Positions 53,542 to 62,205 are shown, counted from the stretch's first letter. The stretch: 64,000 nt of DNA from Myxococcales bacterium (GCA_016703425.1 JADJCA010000029.1:1-64000); one strand, 5' to 3'. Program-made: numbers and translations. The notes: generated by a model from the sequence alone, not told the origin.

Positions 53542-54354
53542 ATGCGCTCCCTTCTCATCCTTGGCTCCATGGTCGCTCTGTTCTCCGTGGCGTGTTCGCA
53601 AGGCGAGGAGGCCGCCACCGGTGAGAACGAAGGCGCCGTCGTTGGCGGAACCAGCGAGACCGGCTGCAGCGCGCCCGCGGGCAAAGCCATCGTGACGTTC
53701 TCGACCGACCGGCGGTCCGCGACGGCGACCGCGCCCGATCCGAACGCAATGATGACCGAGTGCGTGATCAACGTGCAAGAGGTCAAGGTGCTCGGCCTCG
53801 CCGCCGCGCCGCAGGAGAAGATCAACCGTGCCCTCGGCACAGTCATCAAGGCCAGCGGCTTCAACATCAGGGCTTGCGAAGAGCCCTTCGAGGTGGATGG
53901 TCGCGCGCAGGTGCAATACAACGCCGACAATCTCTTGAGCGTCGCCACCTGGATCGGCTCGTATTCGTCTGGCGCGGCGCATCCCAACAGCTACGGCGCG
54001 TTCATGTCGTTCGACCTCGAGAGCGGCGAGCGCCTCCAGCTCAAGGACGTCATCACGCCGGAAGGCAAAGAGACGGTCAAGGCCGAGCTCCTCGCTGCCA
54101 TCAACCGCACGAAGGACGACGCTGACACCAAGGCCCTGTGGGTCGGAGCTGCGACGAGTCTCATGTCGCAGTCGAGCAACGTCATCGAAGACTTCACCAT
54201 CGCGAAGACGGGTCTTCGCTTCCGCCTCGACAACCACGTCGCCCACGTGATGCAAGGCGCCGTTCGCGACAGCGGCTACATCGTGCCGTTCGCGAAGATC
54301 AAGCAGTTCATCAAGCCCGGCACCTCCATCGCGAAGCTCGCCGGCGTGCGCTGA
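53542..54354 (+). CDS. Lipoprotein with RsiV/DUF3298-like domain
   Basis: A 270-residue lipoprotein: signal RSLLILGSMVALFSVAC, an acidic spacer and a body whose second half matches the DUF3298/RsiV-type layout: VQYNADNLLSVATWIGSYSS, GAAHPNSYGAFMSFDLESGE, RLQLKDVITPEGKETVKAEL, FTIAKTGLRFRLDNHVAHVM and SGYIVPFAKIKQFIKPG. The motif D-------FDL-SG--L-L-DV and the closing VPF--I--F-- are typical. In firmicutes the domain senses lysozyme, and in Gram-negatives it occurs in free lipoproteins; here the role is unknown. AAGGCAGG precedes the ATG at 53542. Confidence 0.7.
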   Translation: MRSLLILGSMVALFSVACSQGEEAATGENEGAVVGGTSETGCSAPAGKAIVTFSTDRRSATATAPDPNAMMTECVINVQEVKVLGLAAAPQEKINRALGTVIKASGFNIRACEEPFEVDGRAQVQYNADNLLSVATWIGSYSSGAAHPNSYGAFMSFDLESGERLQLKDVITPEGKETVKAELLAAINRTKDDADTKALWVGAATSLMSQSSNVIEDFTIAKTGLRFRLDNHVAHVMQGAVRDSGYIVPFAKIKQFIKPGTSIAKLAGVR

Positions 54355-54470
54355 GTTGGCAAAGGAGGGGGCCTTCACCGCTCCCTTCTCACTCTGGTCA
54401 CGCGGACTGGTCACGCAGACTGGTCACGGGGAGATGCGTCGCTTAGGCTGCCCACTAAGTTCGGGCCGCC

Positions 54471-55436
54471 GTGAACGACGCTCTGCTCCTTGTGATTGGC
54501 GGTTTCTGCCTCTACGTCGGGGCCGAGTGGCTCGTCCGGGGTGCCTCGGGTCTTGCCGCGATGTTGGGCGTACGTCCGCTCGTGATCGGGCTCACCGTCG
54601 TCGCCTACGGGACCTCGGCTCCGGAACTCGTCGTGGGCATCGGCGCCGCGTTGTCACAGAAGGGAGCCATCGCGCTCGGCAACTCGGTGGGCTCCAACAT
54701 CGCGAACATTGGCCTGATCCTGGGGCTCACGGCGCTCATCGCACCGCCGACCGTGGAAAGGGGCCTGCGACGTCGCGACTTGCCAGTGCTGGCCGCGTCG
54801 ACGCTGGCGGTACCCGTCGTGTTGCTCGACGGTCGCGTGAGCCGCTGGGAAGCCGGCTCGCTGCTCCTCTGCGCCTTCGCCTACTCGGCGTGGACCCTGA
54901 TCACAGCCAAGGCGCAGAATCGCTCCGCACTCGAGGCCGTTCGCGACGCGAGTGAAGGAGCTGGGGGTCCTGCGCCACGCAAGCGGCTCGCCCTTGTGGC
55001 CACGACCGTCGTCGGTTTGCTCGCGCTCCTGGGCGGTGGCAAGGTCTTCGTCGATGGCGCCGTCGGTGTGGCCCGCGTTCTCGGGATGAGCGAGCGCGTC
55101 GTTGGCTTGACGATCGTCGCGGTGGGGACGTCGGTGCCGGAGCTCATGACATCTGTCATCGCCGCGCGCCGCGGCCACCCGGACGTCGCCGTGGGCAACG
55201 TCGTTGGCTCGAACATTTTCAATACCTTGCTCATCCTCGGCGCGGCGGGCCTTGTCGGCAGCGTCAGCCAGCCGCTCCGCGAGGTTTGGCTCGATCTCAC
55301 GGCCCTCGTCGCGCTCACTACGGTCGGCCTGATTGCGATGCTAAAGCCGCGGATCACGAGGCGCGTCGGCGCGCTTCTCGTGGCCGGATACGTGGCCTTC
55401 TTGCTCGCGCTCGTGCTGACGCCACTGGCCGGGTGA
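54471..55436 (+). CDS. Calcium/sodium antiporter (YrbG/CaxA family)
   Basis: A 321-residue integral membrane protein with two inverted halves, each with the two signature motifs. The first half has GTSAPE (47-52) and GNSVGSN (70-76), the second GTSVPEL and GNVVGSN. Both lie in the alpha-repeats that coordinate Ca2+ in NCX/YrbG-type K+-dependent or independent Na+/Ca2+ exchangers. About ten transmembrane helices are visible. Starts at GTG 54471; TAAGTT lies 9 nt upstream. Probably exports Ca2+ across the inner membrane. It stands alone. Confidence 0.93.
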   Translation: MNDALLLVIGGFCLYVGAEWLVRGASGLAAMLGVRPLVIGLTVVAYGTSAPELVVGIGAALSQKGAIALGNSVGSNIANIGLILGLTALIAPPTVERGLRRRDLPVLAASTLAVPVVLLDGRVSRWEAGSLLLCAFAYSAWTLITAKAQNRSALEAVRDASEGAGGPAPRKRLALVATTVVGLLALLGGGKVFVDGAVGVARVLGMSERVVGLTIVAVGTSVPELMTSVIAARRGHPDVAVGNVVGSNIFNTLLILGAAGLVGSVSQPLREVWLDLTALVALTTVGLIAMLKPRITRRVGALLVAGYVAFLLALVLTPLAG

Positions 55437-55472
55437 GCGAAGCGGCCGCGGGCCGAGGGTCGCGCTCGTCGG

Positions 55473-56765
55473 ATGTCGGCGACGTTCGCCGAATCGATGC
55501 GACACTTTGCCTCGAACGCATTCGAGGGCGAGGTCTCCATGAAGGTCGAACGTGTCGCTTCGTTTTCCGAGTGGGGGAAGCCGGGCTCGAGTCCCGTGCT
55601 CGATCCGCTCTTCGCCTCCGTAGGGTCTTGCCCTGCGGGGAGTCGAGCGGATCGCGAGGGGCAGCGATTGCTCTGGCTCTCGTCGTCTCGCGTGACGTTG
55701 CACACGGCGCCGCCAGAAGACGCGCCCAAGGCTGCGCCCGCCGTCAAGAGCAGAACGTGGAAGCTCGCGCCCTTCGCCAAAGGGGGCGACATCCTCAACG
55801 TCGCGCTCGCGGCCGACGCGAACAAGGCCTGGGCGCTCCTCAGTGACTCGTTCATGCGCGCCGTAGGGCGCTACGTCGCGAGCGTCACGTTGGACGGCAA
55901 GGTCGCCAAGTGGAGTTCGCTGAAGCAACCGCTCAAGTGGTCGCCGTATTCGCACGGCGGCATGACCGTCGATGCCATCGGCGCCGCCACCGCGAAGAGC
56001 GTCTTTGTGTACGCGAGCAGCCACTCGGAGGCGTCGCTCGGGCCCCTCGGTGGGCGAGCGGCGCGCGTCGCGCCGGGCCGCGCGACGTTTGACGCGACGA
56101 GCGTGATGGTATTTCTCCCGAAGAAGAAGCGCATGGTCTTCTACGACGCCGCCGGCCAAGAGTGCGACGGCTTCTCGCTCGTGCCGCGGCTCCTCGGGCC
56201 GCTCAAGACGATCGGTTCGGTGGCGGCCATTGGACTTCGCGGACGTGACGTATGGCTCTACGGGTATCGCGCCATCGCGCGCCTCCGGCTCGACGTCGAT
56301 CCGCCGCGCCTCGTCATGCCGACGGCGCCGAAGCGCGGTTCATCGGCGGCCACGCCGACGCTCCCGAAGGGCTCGTACGGCGCGGTGGAGGACGGCGTGA
56401 ACTTCCTGCGAGGCGGCTCGGCGCCGCCGCTCGCGCTCGAGTTGGTGCGGGCGTGGGATCTGAACGAGACACCGGTCTTCTCAAAGCCGTCGCGTTTCGG
56501 AGCGCTCGCGCTAAGCGGCGACGTCGTCACGTTCTACAAGCGCAAGGACGACAAGCTTCGCGCGAGCTTCGATTTTCTCGCGCGCGCCGTCGAGGTCACG
56601 CTCGTGGACGCGCCCGCCAGCGCACGCACCAAGACGCCGGATCGCGTCGTGCTCGCCGAGTTGCGCACGCCGTCGGGCCTCACGCAGGTGCTCTGCCGCG
56701 AGGAGTTCGGAAAGCGCCTCCGCGACCACTGCAACGCGTTTCGCACGAAGCGAAAGAAGCGGTAG
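55473..56765 (+). CDS. Unknown protein, predicted beta-propeller
   Basis: A 430-residue protein with no signal peptide in the chosen frame (start ATG 55473; the internal MKVERVASF at about codon 23 is an alternative start). Strand-pair repeats are visible: RLLWLSSSRVTLHTAPPED, VALAADANKAWALLSDSFMR, VTLDGKVAKWSSLKQPLKWS, AATAKSVFVYASSHSEASLG, AAIGLRGRDVWLYGYRAIAR, YGAVEDGVNFLRGGSAPPLA and LALSGDVVTFYKRKDDKLRA. They suggest a propeller. The ending (RKKR) is basic. I recognise no family, and no operon partner is obvious. Confidence 0.6.
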   Translation: MSATFAESMRHFASNAFEGEVSMKVERVASFSEWGKPGSSPVLDPLFASVGSCPAGSRADREGQRLLWLSSSRVTLHTAPPEDAPKAAPAVKSRTWKLAPFAKGGDILNVALAADANKAWALLSDSFMRAVGRYVASVTLDGKVAKWSSLKQPLKWSPYSHGGMTVDAIGAATAKSVFVYASSHSEASLGPLGGRAARVAPGRATFDATSVMVFLPKKKRMVFYDAAGQECDGFSLVPRLLGPLKTIGSVAAIGLRGRDVWLYGYRAIARLRLDVDPPRLVMPTAPKRGSSAATPTLPKGSYGAVEDGVNFLRGGSAPPLALELVRAWDLNETPVFSKPSRFGALALSGDVVTFYKRKDDKLRASFDFLARAVEVTLVDAPASARTKTPDRVVLAELRTPSGLTQVLCREEFGKRLRDHCNAFRTKRKKR

Positions 56766-56808
56766 GCGGAGGGCGCGGCGACCGACGTCCGCGGTCAGAG
56801 CGCCCGCG

Positions 56809-57330
56809 CTAGAAGCACTTCTCTGCGAGGCCCTCCATCGCCTTTGGGCCGCAGAAGGTGAGCTCCGTGCCGCCTTGCTTGAAGCGGCAGCACGACGGGT
56901 AGCCGGGCTCTGTGCAATCGGTGCTCGCGGCGCAGAGGCGCAAGACCTCCGTCGTCTCGCACTTCGTGTTGAGCTCCGTCGGGCACGCGGCCGCGCACGC
57001 CTTCACCATAGTCTTGACGCTGCACGCGGGCGGCGAGCCGGGGCCCGTCTCGAGTCGCGCGCAACACAAGGGCGCGCTCGCGGTGCAGTCGGCCGGGCTC
57101 GCGCACGCGGCCAGCGAGGCGTCGCCCGCCGCAGAGGCGGAGCCCGCGTCTTTCGGCGCCGACGACGCCGTTGCCGCCGAGGTGGCGCCGCCGTCCGTCG
57201 ACGAGGTCGAACCGGCAGGAGGTTCGCCGACCGACCCTCCGCAGGAGGCCAAGAGCAGAAGACCCACGAGCGCGAGAGCGCCCACCTGGGAAAAGCAAGC
57301 TGCGGAGTCGAAGGGGAGAGTGGAAGTCAT
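56809..57330 (-). CDS. Cys-rich small lipoprotein
   Basis: A 173-residue lipoprotein: signal VGALALVGLLLLASC, a Gly/Ser/Ala spacer, and paired Cys motifs: LAACASPADCTASAPLCCAR, PACSVKTMVKACAAACPTEL, NTKCETTEVLRLCAASTDCT and GYPSCCRFKQGGTELTFCGP. Two segments of the form C--S-DC--------CC are repeated, suggesting internal duplication of a disulfide module. GAGG lies 7 nt before the ATG at 57330; a frame start further upstream would remove the signal's N-region. Unknown function. Confidence 0.65.
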   Translation of the reverse strand: MTSTLPFDSAACFSQVGALALVGLLLLASCGGSVGEPPAGSTSSTDGGATSAATASSAPKDAGSASAAGDASLAACASPADCTASAPLCCARLETGPGSPPACSVKTMVKACAAACPTELNTKCETTEVLRLCAASTDCTEPGYPSCCRFKQGGTELTFCGPKAMEGLAEKCF

Positions 57331-57609
57331 CGTGATACCTCGCGCGGCCTCGAGCAACGCGCGTGCCGCGGTGAGACTGCAGGCGGGCGCGCTCGTGCCG
57401 CGCGAGATACGCCGGAGACCGCCTCACGCGCGAAGTATCGGGGGAGTTCGTCGACGACTCTGCGCCGTTGCACGCCGAGCTGCGCGTGATGGGCACGCGC
57501 GCGCGTCCGGACGCGTTTGTGTTCAGCGGCCCACCGAGGAACGGCTCGCGTTGATGCTGCGAACGATCGAGGACTGCCTTAGCTCACGCGCGCGGCGCAC
57601 GCCGCCGTC
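57331..57609. other. Intergenic gap with a possible coding remnant
   Basis: This 279-nt gap lies between two minus-strand lipoprotein genes. On the plus strand, from about 57408 to 57557, one frame reads ARYAGDRLTREVSGEFVDDS then APLHAELRVMGTRARPDAF, with GC-rich third positions and a stop at the end. It has no clear start. It could be the end of a decayed gene or chance coding-like sequence. Confidence 0.25.
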
Positions 57610-58020
57610 TCATCCTTGTGGCTCGCAATGTCCGAGGCGCAAAGACCCGTGCGCGCCGGCCGGTCCGCTCACGCCTCGCGGCGTCACGCACGAGAGACCG
57701 GTTCGACACGCGATGTTCGGCCGGCCCATCGCTCCGTCCCCGCAGGTGTCCCCTTCGTCGGCCCGCGCCTCGCAGCGGCCCGCGTGCGCGGAGCCCGCAG
57801 CGCCAGGCGGACCGCTCGGTCCGTCGGTTTCCGGCGTGACGCACTCGAGGCCCGAGCGGCACTCCACCATGGGCCTTCCAAAGGCTCCATCTCCACATGC
57901 CTCACCTTCGCCGGCCTTGCCTCTTCGAAGCGCCTCTTCGTCCGTCTTGAGCTCGTCGGATGACGCCGATGCGCAGCCGAAGAGGAGAGCGGTCGAGACG
58001 GTGAGAAGCATCCTGAGCAT
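57610..58020 (-). CDS. Small lipoprotein with a duplicated Cys module
   Basis: A 136-residue lipoprotein: signal LRMLLTVSTALLFGC, then two tandem copies of one module. Copy one: GEACGDGAFGRPMVECRSGL then ECVTP. Copy two: GDTCGDGAMGRPNIACRTGL then SCVTPRG. Each is followed by a Gly/Pro linker of nearly the same form and a closing C (GRCEA, GHCEP). GGAGG lies 4 nt before the ATG at 58020. Each module has four Cys, enough for two disulfides. Function unknown. Confidence 0.7.
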   Translation of the reverse strand: MLRMLLTVSTALLFGCASASSDELKTDEEALRRGKAGEGEACGDGAFGRPMVECRSGLECVTPETDGPSGPPGAAGSAHAGRCEARADEGDTCGDGAMGRPNIACRTGLSCVTPRGVSGPAGAHGSLRLGHCEPQG

Positions 58021-58323
58021 ATGACCTCCGCAATGCACGACCTCCGCAAAGGGCGCGCCACGCGGTCAGCCAGCCAACGCATGGAAATCCGGGCGGGACG
58101 GCTGGGTCGTCGGGCCTATTGCGATGAGGTCGCCAAGCAAGCGCCCACGGCAGGCGATCCAAGCTGGCTCGCGATGCGCTCTTAGCGCAACGGGCCAACG
58201 AGCGTGAGCGTTCAACGAAGCGCGACCCGATGCGCGTTGTGCGCGACGCATCACCGAGACTCGCCGCGAGGTGGCAGCTCGGTAGCGCGCGGGCGTCACT
58301 CCGATGGTCGCGCGCCCGATCCC
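58021..58323. other. Intergenic gap of about 300 nt, nothing recognised
   Basis: This gap separates two minus-strand lipoprotein genes. I see no conserved open frame, hairpin or repeat; its only visible function is to hold the promoter and GGAGG site for the gene starting at 58020. Confidence 0.4.
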
Positions 58324-59148
58324 TCAGGGCGGGCCCGGGTTCGACTTCGGAAAGCTCGGCGTGAGGAGCGGCACAGCGAAGTCGAAGATGGCGACGGTGT
58401 TCGGACTGAAGAGCGCTTCGGCGCGACCAACGAAGGTGCCGTTGCACATGAGGCCCGTCGGCATCACGACGTTGTACCCGGCGATCGTCACAACGACCGT
58501 CTGCGTTGGCGTCGCGTAGTTGCTCCAGCTCCCGAGCGCCGCGTCCCACTTGAAGACGCCCATCATGCCTTGGTATTGGCCCGGCCCCGTGACGCGCGGC
58601 AAGAGAAGGCGGATCTTCGTCTCGCCGGCCGTGCCGCCGTAGGCGTAGTCCGTCACCGTGGTGCGCGAATACGCGTAGACCTCGTGTTGACCGCCAGAGT
58701 AGATGGCGAACCCCGATTGCACCGTGGGCTTTGCACCGTTCAAGTCGGCGGCGAGCGTCGTCAGTCCTTGGCACTCCCCGACGGTGGCGCCGCCAACGCT
58801 CGTCGGGCTCGAGGCGTCGGGTGCGCCCGCCTCCGTGGAGGACGCACCGGAGTCGTTCTTGCCGCCTGCGTCGCTCTTCCCGGCGTCCTTCTTTCCTGCG
58901 TCCGACGCATCCGTCTTACCCGCTTCTTTTCCACCGTCCTTCTTCGTGCCCGCATCGGCTTTCGGATCGACCGCTTCGTTCTCGTCGTCGGGCTCCTGCG
59001 CCTCCGGCTCGCGCGCGCATTCGGCGCCGACGCAGCCTTCGTCGTTCGCGCCAGGCGTAAACGAGTTCACGGCGCACCCGGCCGCGCCGACGAGAAGGCC
59101 AAGGAAAACGAGCTGGCGAGACGGCGAGACCGAGCGAAAGCGGAACAT
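58324..59148 (-). CDS. Lipoprotein with Lys/Asp/Ala/Gly repeat spacer
   Basis: A 274-residue lipoprotein: signal SRQLVFLGLLVGAAGC, then a long polar spacer with KDAG-type repeats (KADAGTKKDGGKEAGKTDAS, DAGKKDAGKSDAGGKNDSGA), and a C-terminal beta-rich domain (VQSGFAIYSGGQHEVYAYSR, KIRLLLPRVTGPGQYQGMMG, VVVTIAGYNVVMPTGLMCNG, TFVGRAEALFSPNTVAIFDF). The spacer is unusually charged; similar stretches occur in myxobacterial surface lipoproteins. Unknown family. Divergent from the gene at 59263. Confidence 0.65.
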   Translation of the reverse strand: MFRFRSVSPSRQLVFLGLLVGAAGCAVNSFTPGANDEGCVGAECAREPEAQEPDDENEAVDPKADAGTKKDGGKEAGKTDASDAGKKDAGKSDAGGKNDSGASSTEAGAPDASSPTSVGGATVGECQGLTTLAADLNGAKPTVQSGFAIYSGGQHEVYAYSRTTVTDYAYGGTAGETKIRLLLPRVTGPGQYQGMMGVFKWDAALGSWSNYATPTQTVVVTIAGYNVVMPTGLMCNGTFVGRAEALFSPNTVAIFDFAVPLLTPSFPKSNPGPP

Positions 59149-59250
59149 CGGGCGACTCCTCGCCTACCTGGAGCCACACGAGGGAAAGCGGTCGCGAGAA
59201 ATCGACGGAGGCCCGCCCCGTACTTCGGGAGGGTCTCGTCCAGCATCGAG

Positions 59251-59265
59251 TACCCTCTCCGGATG
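59251..59265 (+). promoter_or_regulatory. Predicted leaderless promoter -10 (TACCCT)
   Basis: TACCCT at 59251-59256, CTCCGG and the ATG at 59263. CTCCGG is not a Shine-Dalgarno sequence, so a leaderless start is plausible. Confidence 0.4.
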
Positions 59266-59703
59266 TCGCGCTTTAGCGCCGTCCTGGTCGGGCTCTTGTG
59301 CCTGGCATGCGGAGCGCCATCGGCGAAGCCTGGTGCAGTCACCGGTCCTCCGGCGGCGTCGACGCCCATCGAGCCCTGCACCGCCGCCTCGAACGCCACT
59401 TGGCCGAGGTTCGACGCGGGGGACGAAGGTCCACCGTTCAGTCCCGCGCTCGCCGCCGACGCACTTGGCGCGATGGTCAAGACGGCCTTGGGGTGTGCAC
59501 CGCGGGGTGAAGTCGGCTGCTTGAAGGTGCGCGTCGAGTTTGCAGGCGACGGTCGCATCCTGCGCTCGGACACGTGTGAAACCTCGCTGCCCGCGGACGT
59601 GCGAACGTGCGTTCAAGCCAAGTTCAGCGCGGCGGTGGGGCAGCGATTTCGTGGCGCGTCGGTGGTCGCAGGGAAACGGGTCTGCCTCAACGGTGGGCGC
59701 TAG
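59263..59703 (+). CDS. Small lipoprotein
   Basis: A 146-residue lipoprotein: signal RFSAVLVGLLCLAC, a Pro/Ala spacer and a body with LGAMVKTALGCAPRGEVGCL, KVRVEFAGDGRILRSDTCET and SLPADVRTCVQAKFSAAVG. The part VRVEFAGDGRI...C--C-----F followed by a C-terminal strand is like a short AgmX/TonB C-terminal domain, as in the protein at 36541. Start ATG 59263, which fits the signal; upstream codons in the same frame are not protein-like. Confidence 0.65.
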   Translation: MSRFSAVLVGLLCLACGAPSAKPGAVTGPPAASTPIEPCTAASNATWPRFDAGDEGPPFSPALAADALGAMVKTALGCAPRGEVGCLKVRVEFAGDGRILRSDTCETSLPADVRTCVQAKFSAAVGQRFRGASVVAGKRVCLNGGR

Positions 59704-59745
59704 ACGCTCGGCCACGAAACGCTCCCCGCACTCGGGGGGAGCACA

Positions 59746-59761
59746 TACGATGCCCGGCATG
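59746..59761 (+). promoter_or_regulatory. Predicted leaderless promoter -10 (TACGAT)
   Basis: TACGAT at 59746-59751, GCCCGGC and the ATG at 59759. An in-frame ATG at 59750 overlaps the box, and the second ATG fits the 7-nt spacing. Confidence 0.45.
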
Positions 59762-60349
59762 TACGTGCCCAGGCCTGCGCTCCTTCTCGTCCCCATTCTC
59801 GCCCCTGCGTTCGTTCTCGCCGCTTGCACGCCCGGCTCGCGCGCGGAGCCGCAGGCCGCAGCGAGTGCGTCTGGCGCTGTCGTTAAGCCTGCGGTCTCCG
59901 CCGCGCCGCCGGCAGCGTCCGCAGCGTCATCTGGGGCGTCTGCCGCAACGCCGTGCGCGCCGTGGGGCGGACGCGGCTTCGCCGTGAAGGCGGGGCACCA
60001 GGGCGGGCACGGCGCGTTCTTTCGCAACTTCGAGTACGACGACGCGACGGGCGCTCTTTCCGTTCACGACTCCGATCTCTACGACGGCAGCGGCAAGGAG
60101 GTCTCGCCGCCGCGCGTCACCCGGCGCACGATCGCGCTCGCAGGCGCCGATCGCGATCGCGTCGCCAACGCGCTCTTCGCCGTGTGTCCCGACGACGCGG
60201 CGCGACGGGCCACATGCGCGCCGGGAGGTTGCTCGCGCCTCGAGGTGACGCCCAAGGTCGGCGGCGCAGCGAAGTTCGAACACACGCCCACGGTCACCCC
60301 CGTGATGGCCGCGTTCGAGGCGTTCTTTCCGGAGCTGCGGAAGCGCTGA
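59759..60349 (+). CDS. Lipoprotein of unknown function
   Basis: A 196-residue lipoprotein: signal PALLLVPILAPAFVLAAC, a Ser/Ala/Pro spacer and a compact domain: GFAVKAGHQGGHGAFFRNFE, YDDATGALSVHDSDLYDGSG, VTRRTIALAGADRDRVANAL, FAVCPDDAARRATCAPGGCS, RLEVTPKVGGAAKFEHTPTV and VMAAFEAFFPELRKR. Two Cys pairs may form disulfides. No family recognised. The ATG at 59750 is also possible. Confidence 0.62.
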   Translation: MYVPRPALLLVPILAPAFVLAACTPGSRAEPQAAASASGAVVKPAVSAAPPAASAASSGASAATPCAPWGGRGFAVKAGHQGGHGAFFRNFEYDDATGALSVHDSDLYDGSGKEVSPPRVTRRTIALAGADRDRVANALFAVCPDDAARRATCAPGGCSRLEVTPKVGGAAKFEHTPTVTPVMAAFEAFFPELRKR

Positions 60350-60435
60350 GTTGGCTCGGCTGGACGACGACGACCAGCGCACGGCGACGTCACGGTATGC
60401 TTCCGTGAGCTTCGAATCAGCGTTTCCCGTCCGCC

Positions 60436-60873
60436 ATGTCACGCCGAAAGCGCTACACGAGAAACCTTGGCCGGGCCGTGCCCTCGCCGCTTCCTGCTCG
60501 CGTCACCGTCGAGTGGGTGCGCTTCGAGCATGAGCACCAGCCCTACGGCGTGTTCTTCTGGCTGGACGACGCACGGTCGAAGCTGGGGCCGGAAGAGTGC
60601 GCGGAGATCACGCACCTGCACCGCTGGTTCGACGAGCACCTCCACGCGCCCGACCTCGATGACCGCGCGAAAGATCGCTTCTGGTTCTGCGCCGAAGCGG
60701 AGGAACATGTGACGCGCGCTCGGCGTCTTGCAGAGCTTGTGATTCAAGCTGGCATCCCGATCGTCGAGCGGCGCACAACGCGCGTTCCAGGGAAGGTGCG
60801 GTGGCACGACTCGCATCAAGTGGGCGTCCTCACCTACCGCGACGCCCCGCGCTCGCGTCGCGGTGCTCCGTGA
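60436..60873 (+). CDS. Small unknown cytosolic protein
   Basis: A 145-residue protein without a signal peptide. It opens basic (SRRKRYTRNLGRAVPSPLPA), then has EWVRFEHEHQPYGVFFWLDD, EITHLHRWFDEHLHAPDLDD, RFWFCAEAEEHVTRARRLAE and GIPIVERRTTRVPGKVRWHD. It is rich in aromatic residues and His and has the feel of a small immunity- or enzyme-associated protein, but I cannot place it. Start is ATG 60436; no Shine-Dalgarno sequence is evident. Confidence 0.6.
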   Translation: MSRRKRYTRNLGRAVPSPLPARVTVEWVRFEHEHQPYGVFFWLDDARSKLGPEECAEITHLHRWFDEHLHAPDLDDRAKDRFWFCAEAEEHVTRARRLAELVIQAGIPIVERRTTRVPGKVRWHDSHQVGVLTYRDAPRSRRGAP

Positions 60874-61005
60874 GCGGCGAGCCCCGCGACGTGGATCGCT
60901 TGTTCATGGACTCGATCGAGCGTGCGCGCGTAAGCGCGACTCGCGCCGATGCCGGCACCCTGTGCAGGTCGATCTCGCTGGCGCGCAGCTTGCGTCGGGC
61001 GGTCT

Positions 61006-61908
61006 ATGCAGCTCCTTCACCGTTGCCTTGCCTCGACGGTGTTGGCGCTCGCCGCCTGCACCAACACGGTGGACGACGCGTCCGGCGACGAAGCCTCCGC
61101 GATGATCGGAGGCCAAGAAAACGCCACCACAGCGCCGGCAGTGGGCGCCCTCGTTCACTACTTCAACGGCGCTGACGGTCCCCTTTACGACAACTTCTGT
61201 ACCGCCACGCTGATTGCCCCGAAGCGCGTGCTGACGGCCAAACACTGCACCATGGCTACGCGAGGCAAGTTCGGCTTCGCGCTGGGCCCCATTGCCCGCT
61301 CCGACGTGCTTCAGCGAACCGGGCCGACCCGCGTCATCGAGGCTGACTCGTTTGTCGAAGTGACGGCCGTTGGCGAGGGCGGCGCCCTTGGCATCGGTAG
61401 CGATGTCGCTGTGGTGCGATTGAAGCAAGCGATCATGGACATCGCACCGCTGCCCGTTGCCGATGTGCGGCCCACCGATCTTGGCGAGACCATGACCGTG
61501 GTTGGCTACGGCATGCGAGAAGACGGAACGAGGGGCGCCCGCCGCGCTGGCAAGGTGACGATCAAAGCGTTGCGGGGCAACGCGCTCGCGTCGCTGGTGC
61601 CATTCGAGGCGTATCAGCAAGCCTTCGGCGGCGACGTGGCTGAAAGCCGTTCGGCGTACGACGCGACCACGCTGCTCGAGGGCTACGAACTCGCGGTTGC
61701 GCGCGCGCCCGGAGCCAACGGCGCGCAGCCCTGCGAAGGCGACTCTGGTGGACCTTTGCTGCGTAAGAAGGGGCGTTCCTTCGAAGTCCTCGGCGTGGCG
61801 TCTTTGGTCTTTCAGAAGCCGGGCGAGGAATGCACCTACGGGACGGTCTACGCCACGCTCGGCCCAAAGGCTCGCACGCTCGTTGAGGCAGAGCGCGGAG
61901 CGCGGTGA
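61006..61908 (+). CDS. Trypsin-like serine protease lipoprotein
   Basis: A 300-residue lipoprotein (lipobox LAAC, Cys18) with a chymotrypsin-fold protease. The residues of the triad are in place: His80 in LTAKHC, Asp133 in GSDVAVVRL and Ser247 in CEGDSGGPLL. The mature N-terminus after a short pro-segment would be at IGGQENA (Ile34), as in trypsin activation. The residue pattern around Ser247 with Ala/Gly in the pocket does not point to a clear specificity. Exported and anchored to a membrane. ATG at 61006 gives the signal; longer frame starts do not. Confidence 0.9.
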   Translation: MQLLHRCLASTVLALAACTNTVDDASGDEASAMIGGQENATTAPAVGALVHYFNGADGPLYDNFCTATLIAPKRVLTAKHCTMATRGKFGFALGPIARSDVLQRTGPTRVIEADSFVEVTAVGEGGALGIGSDVAVVRLKQAIMDIAPLPVADVRPTDLGETMTVVGYGMREDGTRGARRAGKVTIKALRGNALASLVPFEAYQQAFGGDVAESRSAYDATTLLEGYELAVARAPGANGAQPCEGDSGGPLLRKKGRSFEVLGVASLVFQKPGEECTYGTVYATLGPKARTLVEAERGAR

Positions 61909-62205
61909 GCTGACGTCGCTTGCCCGAGTTTTCGTCTGGGACACGCCCGACCAGATGAACCCGCGCTCCGTCGGGAGCGACGAGACCTTCGACCCCGCGT
62001 CGTTGCTTCGGCCCCGGGGGCACGGGCCCCCCGCCCGGGGGGGGAGGGGGGCCCCCGCCCCCGGCCGGGGGCCCCCGGGGCAGGGGGGGCCGCCCCCCCG
62101 GGGCGCGGCGGGGGGGGGGGGGGGGGGGCACCCATCGCGCGTTCACCCGCACCGAGCCGGCGCGCGATGCACGCCGCCGCCCGCCGCCCGCGTGCCGGCC
62201 TCGCG
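61909..62205. other. Non-coding stretch containing a G/C homopolymer artefact
   Basis: From about 62016 to 62130 the sequence is runs of G and C (for example 20 G in a row near 62110-62129), not found anywhere else in the window. On its right edge the minus strand encodes RAGSVRVNAR, nearly the same as HAGSVQVNAR at the C-terminus of the transglutaminase-like protein at 63213. So the end of a second copy may lie here, with the rest lost at an unreliable join. Confidence 0.65.

Noticed and set aside
60873..61005. A longer N-terminus for the trypsin-like protease
   Set aside because: The extra codons carry no signal; the ATG at 61006 begins a clean lipoprotein signal.
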